The position numbers and the translations under genes were made by a program. A stretch of 64,000 nucleotides of DNA from positions 62,001-126,000 of the forward strand of contig JAEZZI010000030.1 in assembly GCA_023418595.1 (NCBI GenBank), read 5' to 3'. The stretch comes from Pseudomonadota bacterium. GTDB lineage: Bacteria; Pseudomonadota; Alphaproteobacteria; Sphingomonadales; Sphingomonadaceae. Below are positions 16,906-24,736 of this stretch, piece by piece. Each line of letters begins with the position of its first letter. The stretch's first letter is position 1. The notes under the pieces were generated by a model. It had not been told where the DNA came from. It did no database searches and was given only the letters and a program-made list of their open reading frames with translations.

Positions 16906-17469
16906 TCAGTCGGCTCTTCTCACATATTCCTGCGCATACACGTCCACCACGATCCGCGTGCCGCTGGCGATGTGCGGCGGCACCATGATGCGGACGCCGT
17001 TGTCCAAGATCGCGGGCTTGTAGGACGACGATGCCGTCTGCCCCTTCACCACCGCATCGGCCTCGACGATCGTCGCTTCGATCGTGTCGGGAAGCTGGAC
17101 GTTGATCGCTTCTTCCTCGTACATTTCCATGACCACATCCATGCCGTCCTGCAGGAACGCGGCAGCGTCGCCCAGCAGGTCGCGCGGCAGGTTGATCTGT
17201 TCGTAGCTTTCCTTGTCCATAAAGGTCAGCGTGTCGCCGTCGGCGAACAGGAACTGGAAATCCTTGGTGTCGAGGCGAACGCGCTCGACCGTCTCGGCCG
17301 AACGGAAGCGGACGTTGTTCTTGCGCCCGTCGCGCAGGTTCTTCATCTCGACCTGCATGTACGCACCGCCCTTGCCGGGCTGGGTGTGCTGAATCTTGAC
17401 GGCGCGCCAGATGCCGCCTTCATATTCGATGATGTTGCCGGGACGAATGTCCACGCCGCTGATCTTCAT
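16906..17469 (-). CDS. efp: Translation elongation factor P
   Basis: EF-P binds ribosomes stalled at consecutive prolines and restores peptide-bond formation. It has 187 residues, the normal length. The N-terminal KOW-like domain has the tip loop QPGKGGAYMQVEMKNL with Lys33 at the position modified in many bacteria. The two OB-type domains follow, ending with the conserved SGTRIVVDVYAQEYVRRAD region. The genes near it (M23 peptidase, L,D-transpeptidase) are unrelated in function. The start is the ATG at 17467-17469. Confidence 0.97.
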   Translation of the reverse strand: MKISGVDIRPGNIIEYEGGIWRAVKIQHTQPGKGGAYMQVEMKNLRDGRKNNVRFRSAETVERVRLDTKDFQFLFADGDTLTFMDKESYEQINLPRDLLGDAAAFLQDGMDVVMEMYEEEAINVQLPDTIEATIVEADAVVKGQTASSSYKPAILDNGVRIMVPPHIASGTRIVVDVYAQEYVRRAD

Positions 17470-17513
17470 GGGGATCGGACCTGTCTATGCGAAAGAGCGA
17501 GAAGGCGTGGCCT

Positions 17514-18131
17514 TTAACGGGCCGCCGCCTGCCCGGCAAGCACCGGATGGGGATTGACCGGTGTCCCCTGCCACCAGCGTTCGCCGCGGTTCAGGTGCGT
17601 GATGCCGAAATGGAGATGGTCGTTGCCTGCGCCCGCATTTCCGGTGTCGCCGACATAGCCAATATGGTCGCCCGCCGACACGCGCTGTCCTTCGCGCAGG
17701 CCCGGCGCATAGGCGGCCAGATGTGCGTAATAGAACATCCAGCGCGGGTCGCTCGACCGCTGATAGATGGTGATCCCGCCGCCGCCATGGCTGAAATAGA
17801 GCTTTTCGATGCGGCCGTCCGCTGCGGCCAGCACGGGCGTGCCTCTGGCGGCCATGATGTCCAGTCCGACATGCGCACGGGTGCCTCCGCCGCGGGGGTC
17901 GCCCCAGCTGTCGAGAAGCTGGTCGCGCCGCACGCCGGCGACGGGGACGATCATCCCGCGCAGCGCACCCGGTTCGGCGATGACGGTGCGCGTTTCCGCT
18001 TCCGCCTGCGCAAGCGTCTCGGGAAGCACCTCCAGATGCTGGACGTTATCAGGCGCTTCCCAACGCACCGCGAGCAGGAACAGCACGAGCAGCGCCGTTA
18101 TCAGCCCCAACCCGCCCCAGACGACACGCAT
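17514..18131 (-). CDS. M23 family metallopeptidase (LytM/peptidoglycan type), membrane-anchored
   Basis: This is a zinc endopeptidase-type protein that acts on peptidoglycan cross-bridges, or a LytM-like activator. It has 205 residues. A single N-terminal membrane segment (GGLGLITALLVLFLLAV, about 6-22) anchors it, with the rest in the periplasm. The zinc-site residues of M23 are visible: His87 and Asp91 (HVGLD), His137 (YYAHL) and His174 in HLHF (172-175), so the site looks complete. It starts 3 bases after the stop of the L,D-transpeptidase gene, so the two are probably one unit acting on the cell wall. Confidence 0.9.
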   Translation of the reverse strand: MRVVWGGLGLITALLVLFLLAVRWEAPDNVQHLEVLPETLAQAEAETRTVIAEPGALRGMIVPVAGVRRDQLLDSWGDPRGGGTRAHVGLDIMAARGTPVLAAADGRIEKLYFSHGGGGITIYQRSSDPRWMFYYAHLAAYAPGLREGQRVSAGDHIGYVGDTGNAGAGNDHLHFGITHLNRGERWWQGTPVNPHPVLAGQAAAR

Positions 18132-18134
18132 CCC

Positions 18135-19178
18135 CTACTCTGTGAAGATTGCGGGTGTGCCGGGTCCAACCATCATCGCGACACGCGCCGCGTCCCAATT
18201 GGTCAGTCGGATACACCCATTGCTTTCGGTGCGACCAATCTGTTGGGGCTCGGGCGTGCCATGAATGCCGTAATGCTCCTTGGACAGGTCGATCCACACC
18301 ACGCCAACGGGGTTGTTCGGCCCCGGCGGCACGACCGCCTTGGTCGCGTCCGCCGCCGTTCCGGCGATGAGCTCGGGGTCGAATCCCCAATCCGGGTTGA
18401 ACGCGGTGCCCTTCACTTCCCAGGTGCCGATGGGCAGCGGATAGGTCGAGCTACCCAGCGTGGCGGTGAACTGGCCGATCAACTGGTCCTGTTCGTCCCA
18501 CAATTTCAGCGTGCCTTCGGCTTTCGAAATGGTGATCTTCGCCGCCTTGGGGCTGTTGCTGCCGACGTTGAGCGCAGCGGCAGTGCGCTGCCAGTCGGCA
18601 TTCCAATTGTCGGGATAGTTACGCTCGGCGGGGAGTGCGTTGGGCAGCGTCAGCACGGCGTTCGGACCGAACGCGGCATCGCGCCCGTTCATCGCGATTA
18701 GCACCTGCGGCGTGGTGTGGAACATTTCCGCCAACTTTTCGAGCGGGGTGCGATAGGGCAGCCCCTCGAGCTTCGCCTGTTCGTTGGGATCGTCGGGAAT
18801 CGGGTTCAGGAACGGCCCTTCGAAGATCGCCGGGCTCAGCCGCAGCGTCTTGGTCGGGCGCCAGCCGCGATACTGATAGAGCTGGACGAGCGTGTCCTGG
18901 TCGATCTCTCCGGTGACCTCCAGCCCGCGCGCTTCCTGAAAGCCTTTCAGCGCATTGGTCAGGCTAAGTCCCTCGCGCCCGTCGAGAATGCCGGGGCCAA
19001 AACCCAGCTTGTCGAGGATCACCTGAACATGAAGGATGTCGCGGCTGACCGGATTTTCTTCGGGCGCGGTGGCATTTGCCATCGCCTCGTTCGCAGGCGC
19101 GTCCACTGCATTGTTCTGCGCGACCACCGGCACCGCAAGCACAGCCGCACACCCAGCCCCGATCAACCACTTACGCAT
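18135..19178 (-). CDS. L,D-transpeptidase with peptidoglycan-binding domain (YkuD family)
   Basis: This secreted enzyme forms or uses 3-3 cross-links, or attaches proteins to peptidoglycan. It has 347 residues. It has a signal peptide (cleavage likely after VPVVAQ, about residue 21), a PG_binding_1 domain (about 48-105) and an L,D-transpeptidase catalytic domain (about 212-337). The catalytic motif IHGTPE...RTESNGCIRL gives His306, Ser319 and Cys322, all present. A LysM-like stretch may lie around 143-180 (LAEMFHTTPQVLIAMNG). The start is the ATG at 19176-19178; the frame runs 186 bases further upstream but through non-coding-looking sequence. Confidence 0.93.
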   Translation of the reverse strand: MRKWLIGAGCAAVLAVPVVAQNNAVDAPANEAMANATAPEENPVSRDILHVQVILDKLGFGPGILDGREGLSLTNALKGFQEARGLEVTGEIDQDTLVQLYQYRGWRPTKTLRLSPAIFEGPFLNPIPDDPNEQAKLEGLPYRTPLEKLAEMFHTTPQVLIAMNGRDAAFGPNAVLTLPNALPAERNYPDNWNADWQRTAAALNVGSNSPKAAKITISKAEGTLKLWDEQDQLIGQFTATLGSSTYPLPIGTWEVKGTAFNPDWGFDPELIAGTAADATKAVVPPGPNNPVGVVWIDLSKEHYGIHGTPEPQQIGRTESNGCIRLTNWDAARVAMMVGPGTPAIFTE

Positions 19179-19298
19179 CGACAAAACCCCTTTCGTCAGA
19201 ACCTTTTGCGTCCAACGAACGGAGCGACCGGTTGTTTCCCAAACAAAACGATCGAACTGGAGATTCGAGCCGCACGAAGGCATGAAGCAAGACGGATG

Positions 19299-19440
19299 GG
19301 TTCGCAAAGACGCAAAGCCGCGAAAATGCTGATGGTCATTTACACGCAGCGGCTTTGACCACACACATGTCGCGGCAGGCGTGTCTGACGGGAATGCCCT
19401 TTTCTATCCTTTCTTTGCGTCTTCGCGCCTTTGTGCGAGC
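19299..19440. repeat. Family F imperfect inverted repeat in the thiE-transpeptidase gap
   Basis: The 269-base gap contains the left arm TTCGCAAAGACGCAAAGCCG (from 19301) and the right arm CTTTGCGTCTTCGCGCCTTT (from 19413), inverted to each other, with a spacer of about 90 bases. I see no gene in the gap. The left part (19179-19298) is the leader of the L,D-transpeptidase gene. Confidence 0.65.
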
Positions 19441-19447
19441 AAAAATC

Positions 19448-20146
19448 TCACTCAGGCTCGCTCCCGTTCAGCAGAGCGTCGAACGCCTTGACCGCAGCAA
19501 CCTCGTCACCACCCCAGACCGCGTTCGACACCGCGAGGAAATCCGCGCCCGCCGCCACCAGCGGCGCGGCGTTGTCACGCGTGATCCCGCCGATCGCGAC
19601 ACACGGGATTTCGAACAATGCGCTCCACCATGACAGGATGACGGGTTCGGGGCGATGCGCGGCCTCCTTGGTCGCAGTCGGATAGAAGGCGCCGAAGGCG
19701 ACATAATCGCAGCCGCCCTCTCCCGCCTCCATCGCCAGATGGCGGCTGTCGTGACAGGTCACCCCGACTTGCGCCGATGGCCCCAGCACCAAGCGTGCCT
19801 CGCGCGGGTCGCCGTCGCCCTGCCCCAGATGGACACCGTCCGCGCCCAGTCGCTTGGCCAGCGAAATGCTGTCGTTGACGATGAATGCGACGTCGCGGTC
19901 CGCGCACACGCGCTGGAGCGGTTCGGCCAGCCTTGCGGCTTCGTGCTGGTCGAGGCCCTTTACCCGAAACTGAAATGCCGCGACCGGCCCCGCATCCAGC
20001 GCCGCCGCCAGCCGGTCGACAAAGCCCCCGGTCACGTCGAGCGGAGAAATCAGGTAAAGCTGGCACGCCGGTCGCCGGTCATCGCGCACGAACTGGCTTG
20101 CGAAATCGGGATCGAGCGGGCCGAGCGGGTCTTCGTCTAGTGTCAT
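19448..20146 (-). CDS. thiE: Thiamine phosphate synthase
   Basis: The enzyme joins HMP-pyrophosphate and thiazole phosphate to make thiamine phosphate. It has 232 residues. Family motifs are present: QFRVK (where E. coli has QLR.K), VNDSISLAKRLGADGVHLGQGD, GVTCHD, FGAFYPTATK and AIGGITRDN. The pyrophosphate-binding Ser/Thr and the Asp of VNDS are kept. I start it at the ATG at 20144-20146; the 12 codons upstream lack a ribosome site. No TPP riboswitch is visible upstream, and the gene stands alone. A ThiE paralogue with altered substrate cannot be excluded. Confidence 0.83.
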   Translation of the reverse strand: MTLDEDPLGPLDPDFASQFVRDDRRPACQLYLISPLDVTGGFVDRLAAALDAGPVAAFQFRVKGLDQHEAARLAEPLQRVCADRDVAFIVNDSISLAKRLGADGVHLGQGDGDPREARLVLGPSAQVGVTCHDSRHLAMEAGEGGCDYVAFGAFYPTATKEAAHRPEPVILSWWSALFEIPCVAIGGITRDNAAPLVAAGADFLAVSNAVWGGDEVAAVKAFDALLNGSEPE

Positions 20147-20193
20147 GGCGCTGCGGTTAGGGCCCCGTCGGACCGACAGCAAGCACGGAAATG

Positions 20194-20218
20194 CCGGGCG
20201 GCGTCGTGCGCCGCCCGG
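20194..20218 (-). terminator. Strong hairpin, probable terminator of fda
   Basis: A perfect 10-bp stem (CCGGGCGGCG / CGCCGCCCGG) with a 5-base loop lies 15 bases past the fda stop. On the minus strand it is followed by a short, weak T run (CATTTCC), so it may be an imperfect intrinsic terminator. It separates fda from thiE. Confidence 0.65.
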
Positions 20219-20233
20219 TCCCTCTCCGACCCT

Positions 20234-21136
20234 TTACGCGGTGACCGTCTTCCGGGTCGAGGCCGCGTGGATTTCGTCGATTGCGCCGCCCAGCGACGCG
20301 TCGAATTCGTCATCGCTCATCGGCGCGCGCAGATCGGACAGCAAGGCTCGGCTGAAACTCGCGATCATGCCGCGGTTCTTCGCCAGTTCCGCGCACGCCT
20401 CGGCGCGCGCGAAGCCCCCCGACAGCGCGACGACGCGCAGCACCCGCGGATGATCGACCAGCGCGTCGAACAGGCCCGGCTGAGCAGGGATCGAGAGTTT
20501 GAGCATCACCCGGTCGTCGCCCCGCATCGCATCCAGCGCCTTGAGGATTTCGTCGCGCAGGATCGCGTCGGCTTCGGCGCGTTCAGGCGATTTGATGTTC
20601 ACTTCGGGTTCGATGATCGGCACCAGCCCGTGGCCCAGCACCTGTTGCGCAACCGCGAATTGCTGCGCGACGATCGCGGTGATCCCCTCGCGGTTCGCGA
20701 GGTTGATGACCGAACGTTCCTTGGTCCCGAATACGCCAAGTGATTTCGCACGGGTCAGCAGCGCATCGAGTTCGGGCATCGGCTTCATCAGCTGGACGCC
20801 GTTCGCCTCGTCCTCCAACCCCTTGTCGATCTTGATGAAGGGTACGACGCCCTTGTCGATCAACGCCTGGGGAGTGGGCTTGCCGCCGACCTCGCCATCC
20901 ATCGTGCGTTCGAACAGGATCGCTCCGATCACCTTGTCGCCGGTGAAGCAATTGGCCGAAATGATTCTCGCGCGCATCGTGTGAATCAGCGCGAACATCT
21001 CTTCGTCGCTGCCCCACGCGCCGTCTTCGATGCCGTAACCCTTCAGCGCTTTGGGCGTCGATCCGCCCGACTGGTCGAGCGCCGCGATGAACCCGTTACC
21101 CTCGGCGATCTTCGCCATCATCTCATTGGTCTGCAT
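20234..21136 (-). CDS. fda: Class I fructose-bisphosphate aldolase (Staphylococcus-type)
   Basis: This is a Schiff-base aldolase that interconverts fructose 1,6-bisphosphate with dihydroxyacetone phosphate and glyceraldehyde 3-phosphate. It has 300 residues, the size of the short bacterial class I enzyme. It matches that family along its whole length: FIAALDQSGGSTPKALK, GAILFERTMDGEV, GVQLMKPM, VPIIEPEVNI, VMLKLSIP with the Schiff-base Lys at about 213, and RVVALSGGFAR. I choose the ATG at 21134-21136, preceded by GAGGGAAGAG; a TTG 15 bases upstream is weaker. It ends the run tkt-gap-pgk-fda. Confidence 0.93.
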   Translation of the reverse strand: MQTNEMMAKIAEGNGFIAALDQSGGSTPKALKGYGIEDGAWGSDEEMFALIHTMRARIISANCFTGDKVIGAILFERTMDGEVGGKPTPQALIDKGVVPFIKIDKGLEDEANGVQLMKPMPELDALLTRAKSLGVFGTKERSVINLANREGITAIVAQQFAVAQQVLGHGLVPIIEPEVNIKSPERAEADAILRDEILKALDAMRGDDRVMLKLSIPAQPGLFDALVDHPRVLRVVALSGGFARAEACAELAKNRGMIASFSRALLSDLRAPMSDDEFDASLGGAIDEIHAASTRKTVTA

Positions 21137-21154
21137 CTCTTCCCTCACCAATCG

Positions 21155-21487
21155 TTACAGCGCCAGCCAGCGGCGAAGCGCCTGATCCACCTGTTCCATC
21201 GACGCCGCGCTGGCCTGACCCAGCACTCGGACGACGCGGCTGCGGCGCAGCGTCTTGATCTTGTCCACCTGCGCTTCGCTCTCGACCGGGATGCCGGTTG
21301 CCTCGGATGGCGCAAACGGCACGCGAAACAGCGTCTCGCCGCCGGTCAGGCTGGTCATCGGGCAAAGTGTCACGCTGGCATGCGCTTCGTTGAACAGGTC
21401 GGACTGGACGACCAGGAACGGGCGGCGTTTTTCGCTCAGCCCTTCCGGTCCCTCGACCAGCACGACCATGCTGCGATTTATTTCCAC
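21155..21487 (-). CDS. MazF/PemK-type toxin (probable mRNA endonuclease)
   Basis: This 110-residue protein matches the MazF/PemK family of ribosome-independent mRNA interferases. It has VVLVEGPEGLSEKRRPFLVVQSDLFNE in the N-terminal beta region and TLCPMTSLTGGE, where MazF has the conserved Thr-Ser patch, and ends with a short helix. The likely start is the GTG at 21485-21487, which overlaps the antitoxin stop by 10 bases and gives the usual distance to the VVLV strand. An ATG 18 bases further in would cut the first strand. It lies directly after its antitoxin, between pgk and fda. Confidence 0.85.
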   Translation of the reverse strand: MEINRSMVVLVEGPEGLSEKRRPFLVVQSDLFNEAHASVTLCPMTSLTGGETLFRVPFAPSEATGIPVESEAQVDKIKTLRRSRVVRVLGQASAASMEQVDQALRRWLAL

Positions 21488-21714
21488 CGGCCGTCCGCCG
21501 ATTCGACCCGGTCGAAAAACGCCCAGTCGGCTCCGTCGTCGCGCGCGGCGGCACGCTCGGACTGGCGGCGTGCCTCCGCGCGGAATGCCTCGTCGTGGAG
21601 GTCAACGTAACGACGTACGGCATCGCGGGCGATGTCACTCTTCGACCGCCCCTGCGACCGCGCGACGTTCGCCAGTCTTTCTTCGAGTTCGGTATCGAGC
21701 CTGACGCCCAGCAT
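21478..21714 (-). CDS. Ribbon-helix-helix antitoxin of the MazF/PemK pair
   Basis: This 78-residue protein has an N-terminal ribbon-helix-helix DNA-binding fold: VRLDTELEERLANVARSQGRSKSDIARDAVRRYVD (first about 40 residues, quoted in part). An acidic/charged C-terminal tail (RQSERAAARDDGADWAFFDRV) follows that would bind the toxin. The start is the ATG at 21712-21714. A longer frame upstream would run through the operator palindrome at 21722-21741, so I reject it. Its stop overlaps the toxin start, as is typical for autoregulated toxin-antitoxin operons. Confidence 0.86.
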   Translation of the reverse strand: MLGVRLDTELEERLANVARSQGRSKSDIARDAVRRYVDLHDEAFRAEARRQSERAAARDDGADWAFFDRVESADGRWK

Positions 21715-21721
21715 GAGCCAT

Positions 21722-21771
21722 CCGTTTAACGTGTTAAACGGCGCATTACTGTGGCCTATCGATTCGGTCAA
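21722..21771 (-). promoter_or_regulatory. Promoter and palindromic operator of the toxin-antitoxin operon
   Basis: On the minus strand, TTGACC (21771-21766) and TAATGC (21748-21743) are separated by exactly 17 bases, a good sigma-70-type promoter. Just downstream lies a perfect 9-bp inverted repeat with a 2-base centre, CCGTTTAACGTGTTAAACGG (21722-21741). It covers the expected transcription start and ends 7 bases before the antitoxin ATG. This fits autorepression by the ribbon-helix-helix antitoxin. Confidence 0.78.
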
Positions 21772-21784
21772 ACGCAAAGCAAAG

Positions 21785-21812
21785 CGGCGCCCGTCCCGGT
21801 GGACGAGCGCCG
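21785..21812 (-). terminator. Probable terminator of pgk
   Basis: A 12-bp stem with one mismatch (CGGCGCCCGTCC / GGACGAGCGCCG) and a CGGT loop lies 28 bases past the pgk stop. In the minus direction it is followed by a T-rich stretch (CTTTGCTTTGCGTTTG). It isolates the toxin-antitoxin operon from pgk transcription. Confidence 0.72.
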
Positions 21813-21840
21813 CCTGCGCGTACTGCTAGGATTCGGTTTG

Positions 21841-23031
21841 TCAGGCGATCAGTGCCTGCACCCCCGGCAGCTCGCGGCCTTCCATCCATTCGAGGAACGC
21901 GCCGCCAGCCGTCGAGATAAAGGTGAAATCGTCCGTCACGCCCGCCTGGTTGAGCGCGGCGACGGTGTCGCCCCCGCCGGCGACAGAGACGAGCGATCCC
22001 TCCTTGGTCAGCGCTGCCGCCGTGCGGGCCAAGGCAACGGTGGCGGTGTCGAAGGGCGGGGTTTCGAACGCACCCATCGGGCCGTTCCATACCAATGTGC
22101 GGCAGTTCTTGAGCACATCGGCCAGGGCCTCGGTCGCGGCGGGGCCGACATCGAGGATCATTTCGTCAGCGGCGACTTCATGGACATTGACCGTCCGGGT
22201 CGGCGGGTTCGGCTTGAACTCGGTCGCGACCACCACGTCATAGGGAAGGTGCACGGTGCAGTTGGCGCGATCGGCGGCGTCGAGGATTTCTTCCGCCGTG
22301 CCGGTCAGATCGTGCTCGCACAGCGATTTGCCGACATCGACCCCGCGCGCCGCGAGAAACGTGTTGGCCATGCCGCCGCCGATGATGAGGTGATCGACCT
22401 TCGCAACCATCGCCTTGAGCACGTCGAGTTTGGTGGAGACCTTGGCGCCGCCGACGACCGCGGCGACCGGATGTTCGGGATTGCCCAGCGACTTGTCCAG
22501 CGCGTCGAGTTCCGCCTCCATCTGGCGCCCGGCGAAAGCGGGGAGCTTGCGAGCAAGCCCCTCGGTCGAGGCGTGCGCGCGATGCGCGGCGGAAAAGGCG
22601 TCGTTCACGTACAGATCGCCGAGCGATGCGAAGCGATCGACCACGGCCGCGCCGTTCTTTTCCTCGCCACCGAAGAAGCGCGTGTTTTCAAGCAGGGCGA
22701 TATCGCCGGGCTGGAGCGTGGCGATCGCATCGGCGTCGCCTTCCCAGTCGATATAGCGGACTTCGCGCCCCAGCTCCGCGGCGAAGGGTTGCGTCAGCTG
22801 GGCCAGCGACAGTTCGGGCGAAGGCACGCCCTTGGGCCGTCCGAAATGCGCGAGTACCAGCACGATCGCGCCCTTGTCGGCGAGTTCGCTCACGGTGGGA
22901 ACGGCGGCGCGCAAACGGGTGTCGTCGCTGACCTTTCCGTCGGCCATCGGCACGTTCAGGTCTTCGCGGACGAGCACGCGTTTGCCGTGAATGTCACCGA
23001 TATCGTCAAGCGTCTTGAAACCGCGTGCCAT
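21841..23031 (-). CDS. pgk: Phosphoglycerate kinase
   Basis: This glycolytic/gluconeogenic enzyme transfers phosphate between 1,3-bisphosphoglycerate and ADP. It has 396 residues, normal size. The substrate-binding N-terminal motif KRVLVREDLNVPM, LAHFGRPKG, the central VVGGAKVSTKLDVL and the C-terminal nucleotide-binding GGGDTVAALNQAG are all present. The start at the ATG at 23029-23031 (MARGFKTLDD...) lies 26 bases inside the end of the upstream MOSC gene. A terminator hairpin follows the stop. Confidence 0.96.
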   Translation of the reverse strand: MARGFKTLDDIGDIHGKRVLVREDLNVPMADGKVSDDTRLRAAVPTVSELADKGAIVLVLAHFGRPKGVPSPELSLAQLTQPFAAELGREVRYIDWEGDADAIATLQPGDIALLENTRFFGGEEKNGAAVVDRFASLGDLYVNDAFSAAHRAHASTEGLARKLPAFAGRQMEAELDALDKSLGNPEHPVAAVVGGAKVSTKLDVLKAMVAKVDHLIIGGGMANTFLAARGVDVGKSLCEHDLTGTAEEILDAADRANCTVHLPYDVVVATEFKPNPPTRTVNVHEVAADEMILDVGPAATEALADVLKNCRTLVWNGPMGAFETPPFDTATVALARTAAALTKEGSLVSVAGGGDTVAALNQAGVTDDFTFISTAGGAFLEWMEGRELPGVQALIA

Positions 23032-23497
23032 ACCAATCTCCATTTTCGACAGTGATCGCGTCACCGATCGCAATCCGACCACCGCTCAACACGCGCCCCA
23101 GCACGCCGCCGCGCCAGTCGGGGGTCAGCACGGCCTTCAAGCCCGGCACGATTTCTTCCATGCGGCTGCACGGATCGCATTCGGTGGTGATCTCGATCAA
23201 CACATCTCCGCCGATCCGCAACCGCGCGCCGGGCGTCTGCGGCAGGTCGAGGCCATCGACCAGCAGGTTCGCGCGGCGTTCCCACCAAGGCAAATCGTGG
23301 CCGAGTTCGGCCATCGCCGCCGCCCAGTCGCCCGCCTCGATCATCGAGACCTGACGCTTGCCCTTGCCGCCGGGTTTGACCGCCCCGCGGAAATCGCCCG
23401 CGAGACCGGCTTCGACGGTGACCTCGACCGCGTTTAGCGTCTCGATCGGTCCGCGCGGGCGGGCGTGGCGAGCGATGCCGGTGAGCATTCCCGTCAT
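23006..23497 (-). CDS. MOSC domain-containing protein
   Basis: This is a sulfur-carrier domain protein of the MOSC (molybdenum cofactor sulfurase C-terminal) family, 163 residues. The features seen are the N-terminal GIARHARPRGPIET, GLAGDFRG, the central RQVSMIEAGDW and ITTECDPCSRMEEIVPGL with the conserved Cys expected to carry sulfur. Its substrate is unknown. It could serve molybdoenzymes; moaC and moeA lie about 17 kb away. Its 3' end overlaps the pgk start by 26 bases, an odd arrangement for unrelated genes. A second possible ATG lies 9 bases in. Confidence 0.85.
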   Translation of the reverse strand: MTGMLTGIARHARPRGPIETLNAVEVTVEAGLAGDFRGAVKPGGKGKRQVSMIEAGDWAAAMAELGHDLPWWERRANLLVDGLDLPQTPGARLRIGGDVLIEITTECDPCSRMEEIVPGLKAVLTPDWRGGVLGRVLSGGRIAIGDAITVENGDWYGTRFQDA

Positions 23498-23505
23498 TCA
23501 CCAAA

Positions 23506-23606
23506 ACCCGTTCTGTTCGAGCGAAGTCGAGAACCGCTGTCGAGCGAAGCCGAGGCTTCTCGCTCCGCTCGAAGATGCCCCTCGACTTCGCTCGGGACAA
23601 ACGGGT
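23506..23606. repeat. Family B palindromic element between gap and the MOSC gene
   Basis: The ends ACCCGTTCTGTTCGAGCGAA and TTCGCTCGGGACAAACGGGT are inverted copies with the inner GTCGAG/CTCGAC. Two inner copies (TCGAGCGAAGCCGAGG and CTCGCTCCGCTCGA) lie between them. Other family B copies are at 30045-30120, 38365-38472 and 48964-49038. It fills the gap between gap and the MOSC gene. Confidence 0.8.
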
Positions 23607-23625
23607 TTGATATGGAGCAACCCAG

Positions 23626-24633
23626 TTAACCCAGCCTGGCCATCACGCCCGCGGTGTCGATCATGCGGTTCGAGAAGCCCCATTCATTGTCGTACCAGGT
23701 CACGACCCGGACCAGCTTGCCGTCGAGCACAGAGGTTTCCAGGCTGTCGACCGTGGACGAAGCGGGCGTGTGGACGATGTCAATCGAGACCAAAGGCTCG
23801 TCGGAATAGACGAGCACGCCCTTCAAAGGACCACTTTCGGCCGCCGCCTTGAGCAGCGAATTGACCTCTTCCTTCGTGGTGTCGCGTTTCGGCGTGAAGG
23901 TCAGATCGACCAGTGAACCGTCGGGCACCGGCACGCGGATCGCCGAGCCGTCGAGCTTGCCCTTCAGTTCGGGGAGCACTTCGCCGACCGCGCGGGCGGC
24001 ACCGGTGGTGGTCGGGATCATGCTCATCGCAGCGGCACGGGCGCGGCGCAGATCAGGGTGGATCTGATCGAGGATCTTCTGGTCGTTGGTATAGGCGTGG
24101 ACCGTGGTCATCAGCCCGCGTTCGATCCCGATCGAATCGTTCAGCACCTTGGCGACCGGCGCCAGACAATTGGTGGTGCACGACGCGTTGGAGACGATCG
24201 TGTGGCCGGCTTCCAGCTTGTCGTGGTTGACGCCATAAACGACGGTCAGGTCAACGCCCTTTGCCGGAGCGGAGATCAGCACCTTCTTCGCGCCCGCGTC
24301 GATATGCTTCTGCGCACCTTCGCGGTCGGCGAAGAAGCCGGTGCATTCCAGCACGAGTTCGACGCCGTTTTCGGCGTGGGGCAGCTTGGCAGGATCGCGC
24401 TCGGCGGTAACCTTGATGCGCTTGCCGTCGATGATCAGGTCGTTGCCCTCGGCCGACACTTCGCCCGGATAACGGCCGTGCACGCTGTCGCGGCTGAACA
24501 GCCAGGCGTTGGACTTGGCGTCCGACAGGTCGTTGATGGTGACGAGTTCCAGCCCGCAATCGGGCCGTTCGAGGATCGCGCGCGCCACCAAACGACCGAT
24601 GCGTCCGAACCCGTTGATTGCAATCTTGGTCAT
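23626..24633 (-). CDS. gap: Glyceraldehyde-3-phosphate dehydrogenase (type I)
   Basis: The enzyme oxidises and phosphorylates glyceraldehyde 3-phosphate with NAD(P) as cofactor. It has 335 residues. The N-terminal Rossmann motif INGFGRIGR, the active-site SNASCTTNCLAP with Cys152, and His179 in TTVHAYTND are present, as is the C-terminal WYDNEWGFSNRM. A residue in the ITINDL-type region (VTINDLSDAK, with Asp35) would favour NAD. The start is the ATG at 24631-24633; the much longer open frame upstream runs into tkt and a repeat and is not coding. It lies between tkt and pgk. Confidence 0.96.
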   Translation of the reverse strand: MTKIAINGFGRIGRLVARAILERPDCGLELVTINDLSDAKSNAWLFSRDSVHGRYPGEVSAEGNDLIIDGKRIKVTAERDPAKLPHAENGVELVLECTGFFADREGAQKHIDAGAKKVLISAPAKGVDLTVVYGVNHDKLEAGHTIVSNASCTTNCLAPVAKVLNDSIGIERGLMTTVHAYTNDQKILDQIHPDLRRARAAAMSMIPTTTGAARAVGEVLPELKGKLDGSAIRVPVPDGSLVDLTFTPKRDTTKEEVNSLLKAAAESGPLKGVLVYSDEPLVSIDIVHTPASSTVDSLETSVLDGKLVRVVTWYDNEWGFSNRMIDTAGVMARLG

Positions 24634-24648
24634 CCAAATCCTCCGTTC

Positions 24649-24734
24649 GTCATCCCGGCGAAAGCCGGGATATGATGCCGCATGGCGCGACGCTAATTCT
24701 TGCCGCCTGAGATGCCAGCTTTCGCTGGCATGAC
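24649..24734. repeat. Family A paired inverted-repeat element between tkt and gap
   Basis: The left hairpin GTCATCCCGGCGAAAGCCGG and the right hairpin GATGCCAGCTTTCGCTGGCA, followed by TGAC, are in inverted orientation, the same design as the element in nuoI-nuoJ. The element ends 3 bases past the tkt stop side and leaves only 15 bases to the gap ATG, so it supplies the whole gap leader. Confidence 0.82.
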
Positions 24735-24736
24735 GG

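Noticed and set aside
20147..20233. TPP riboswitch for thiE
   Set aside because: The gap holds only a terminator hairpin for fda, which is downstream in sense of fda and upstream of thiE on the wrong side; no thi-box sequence is visible before the thiE start.
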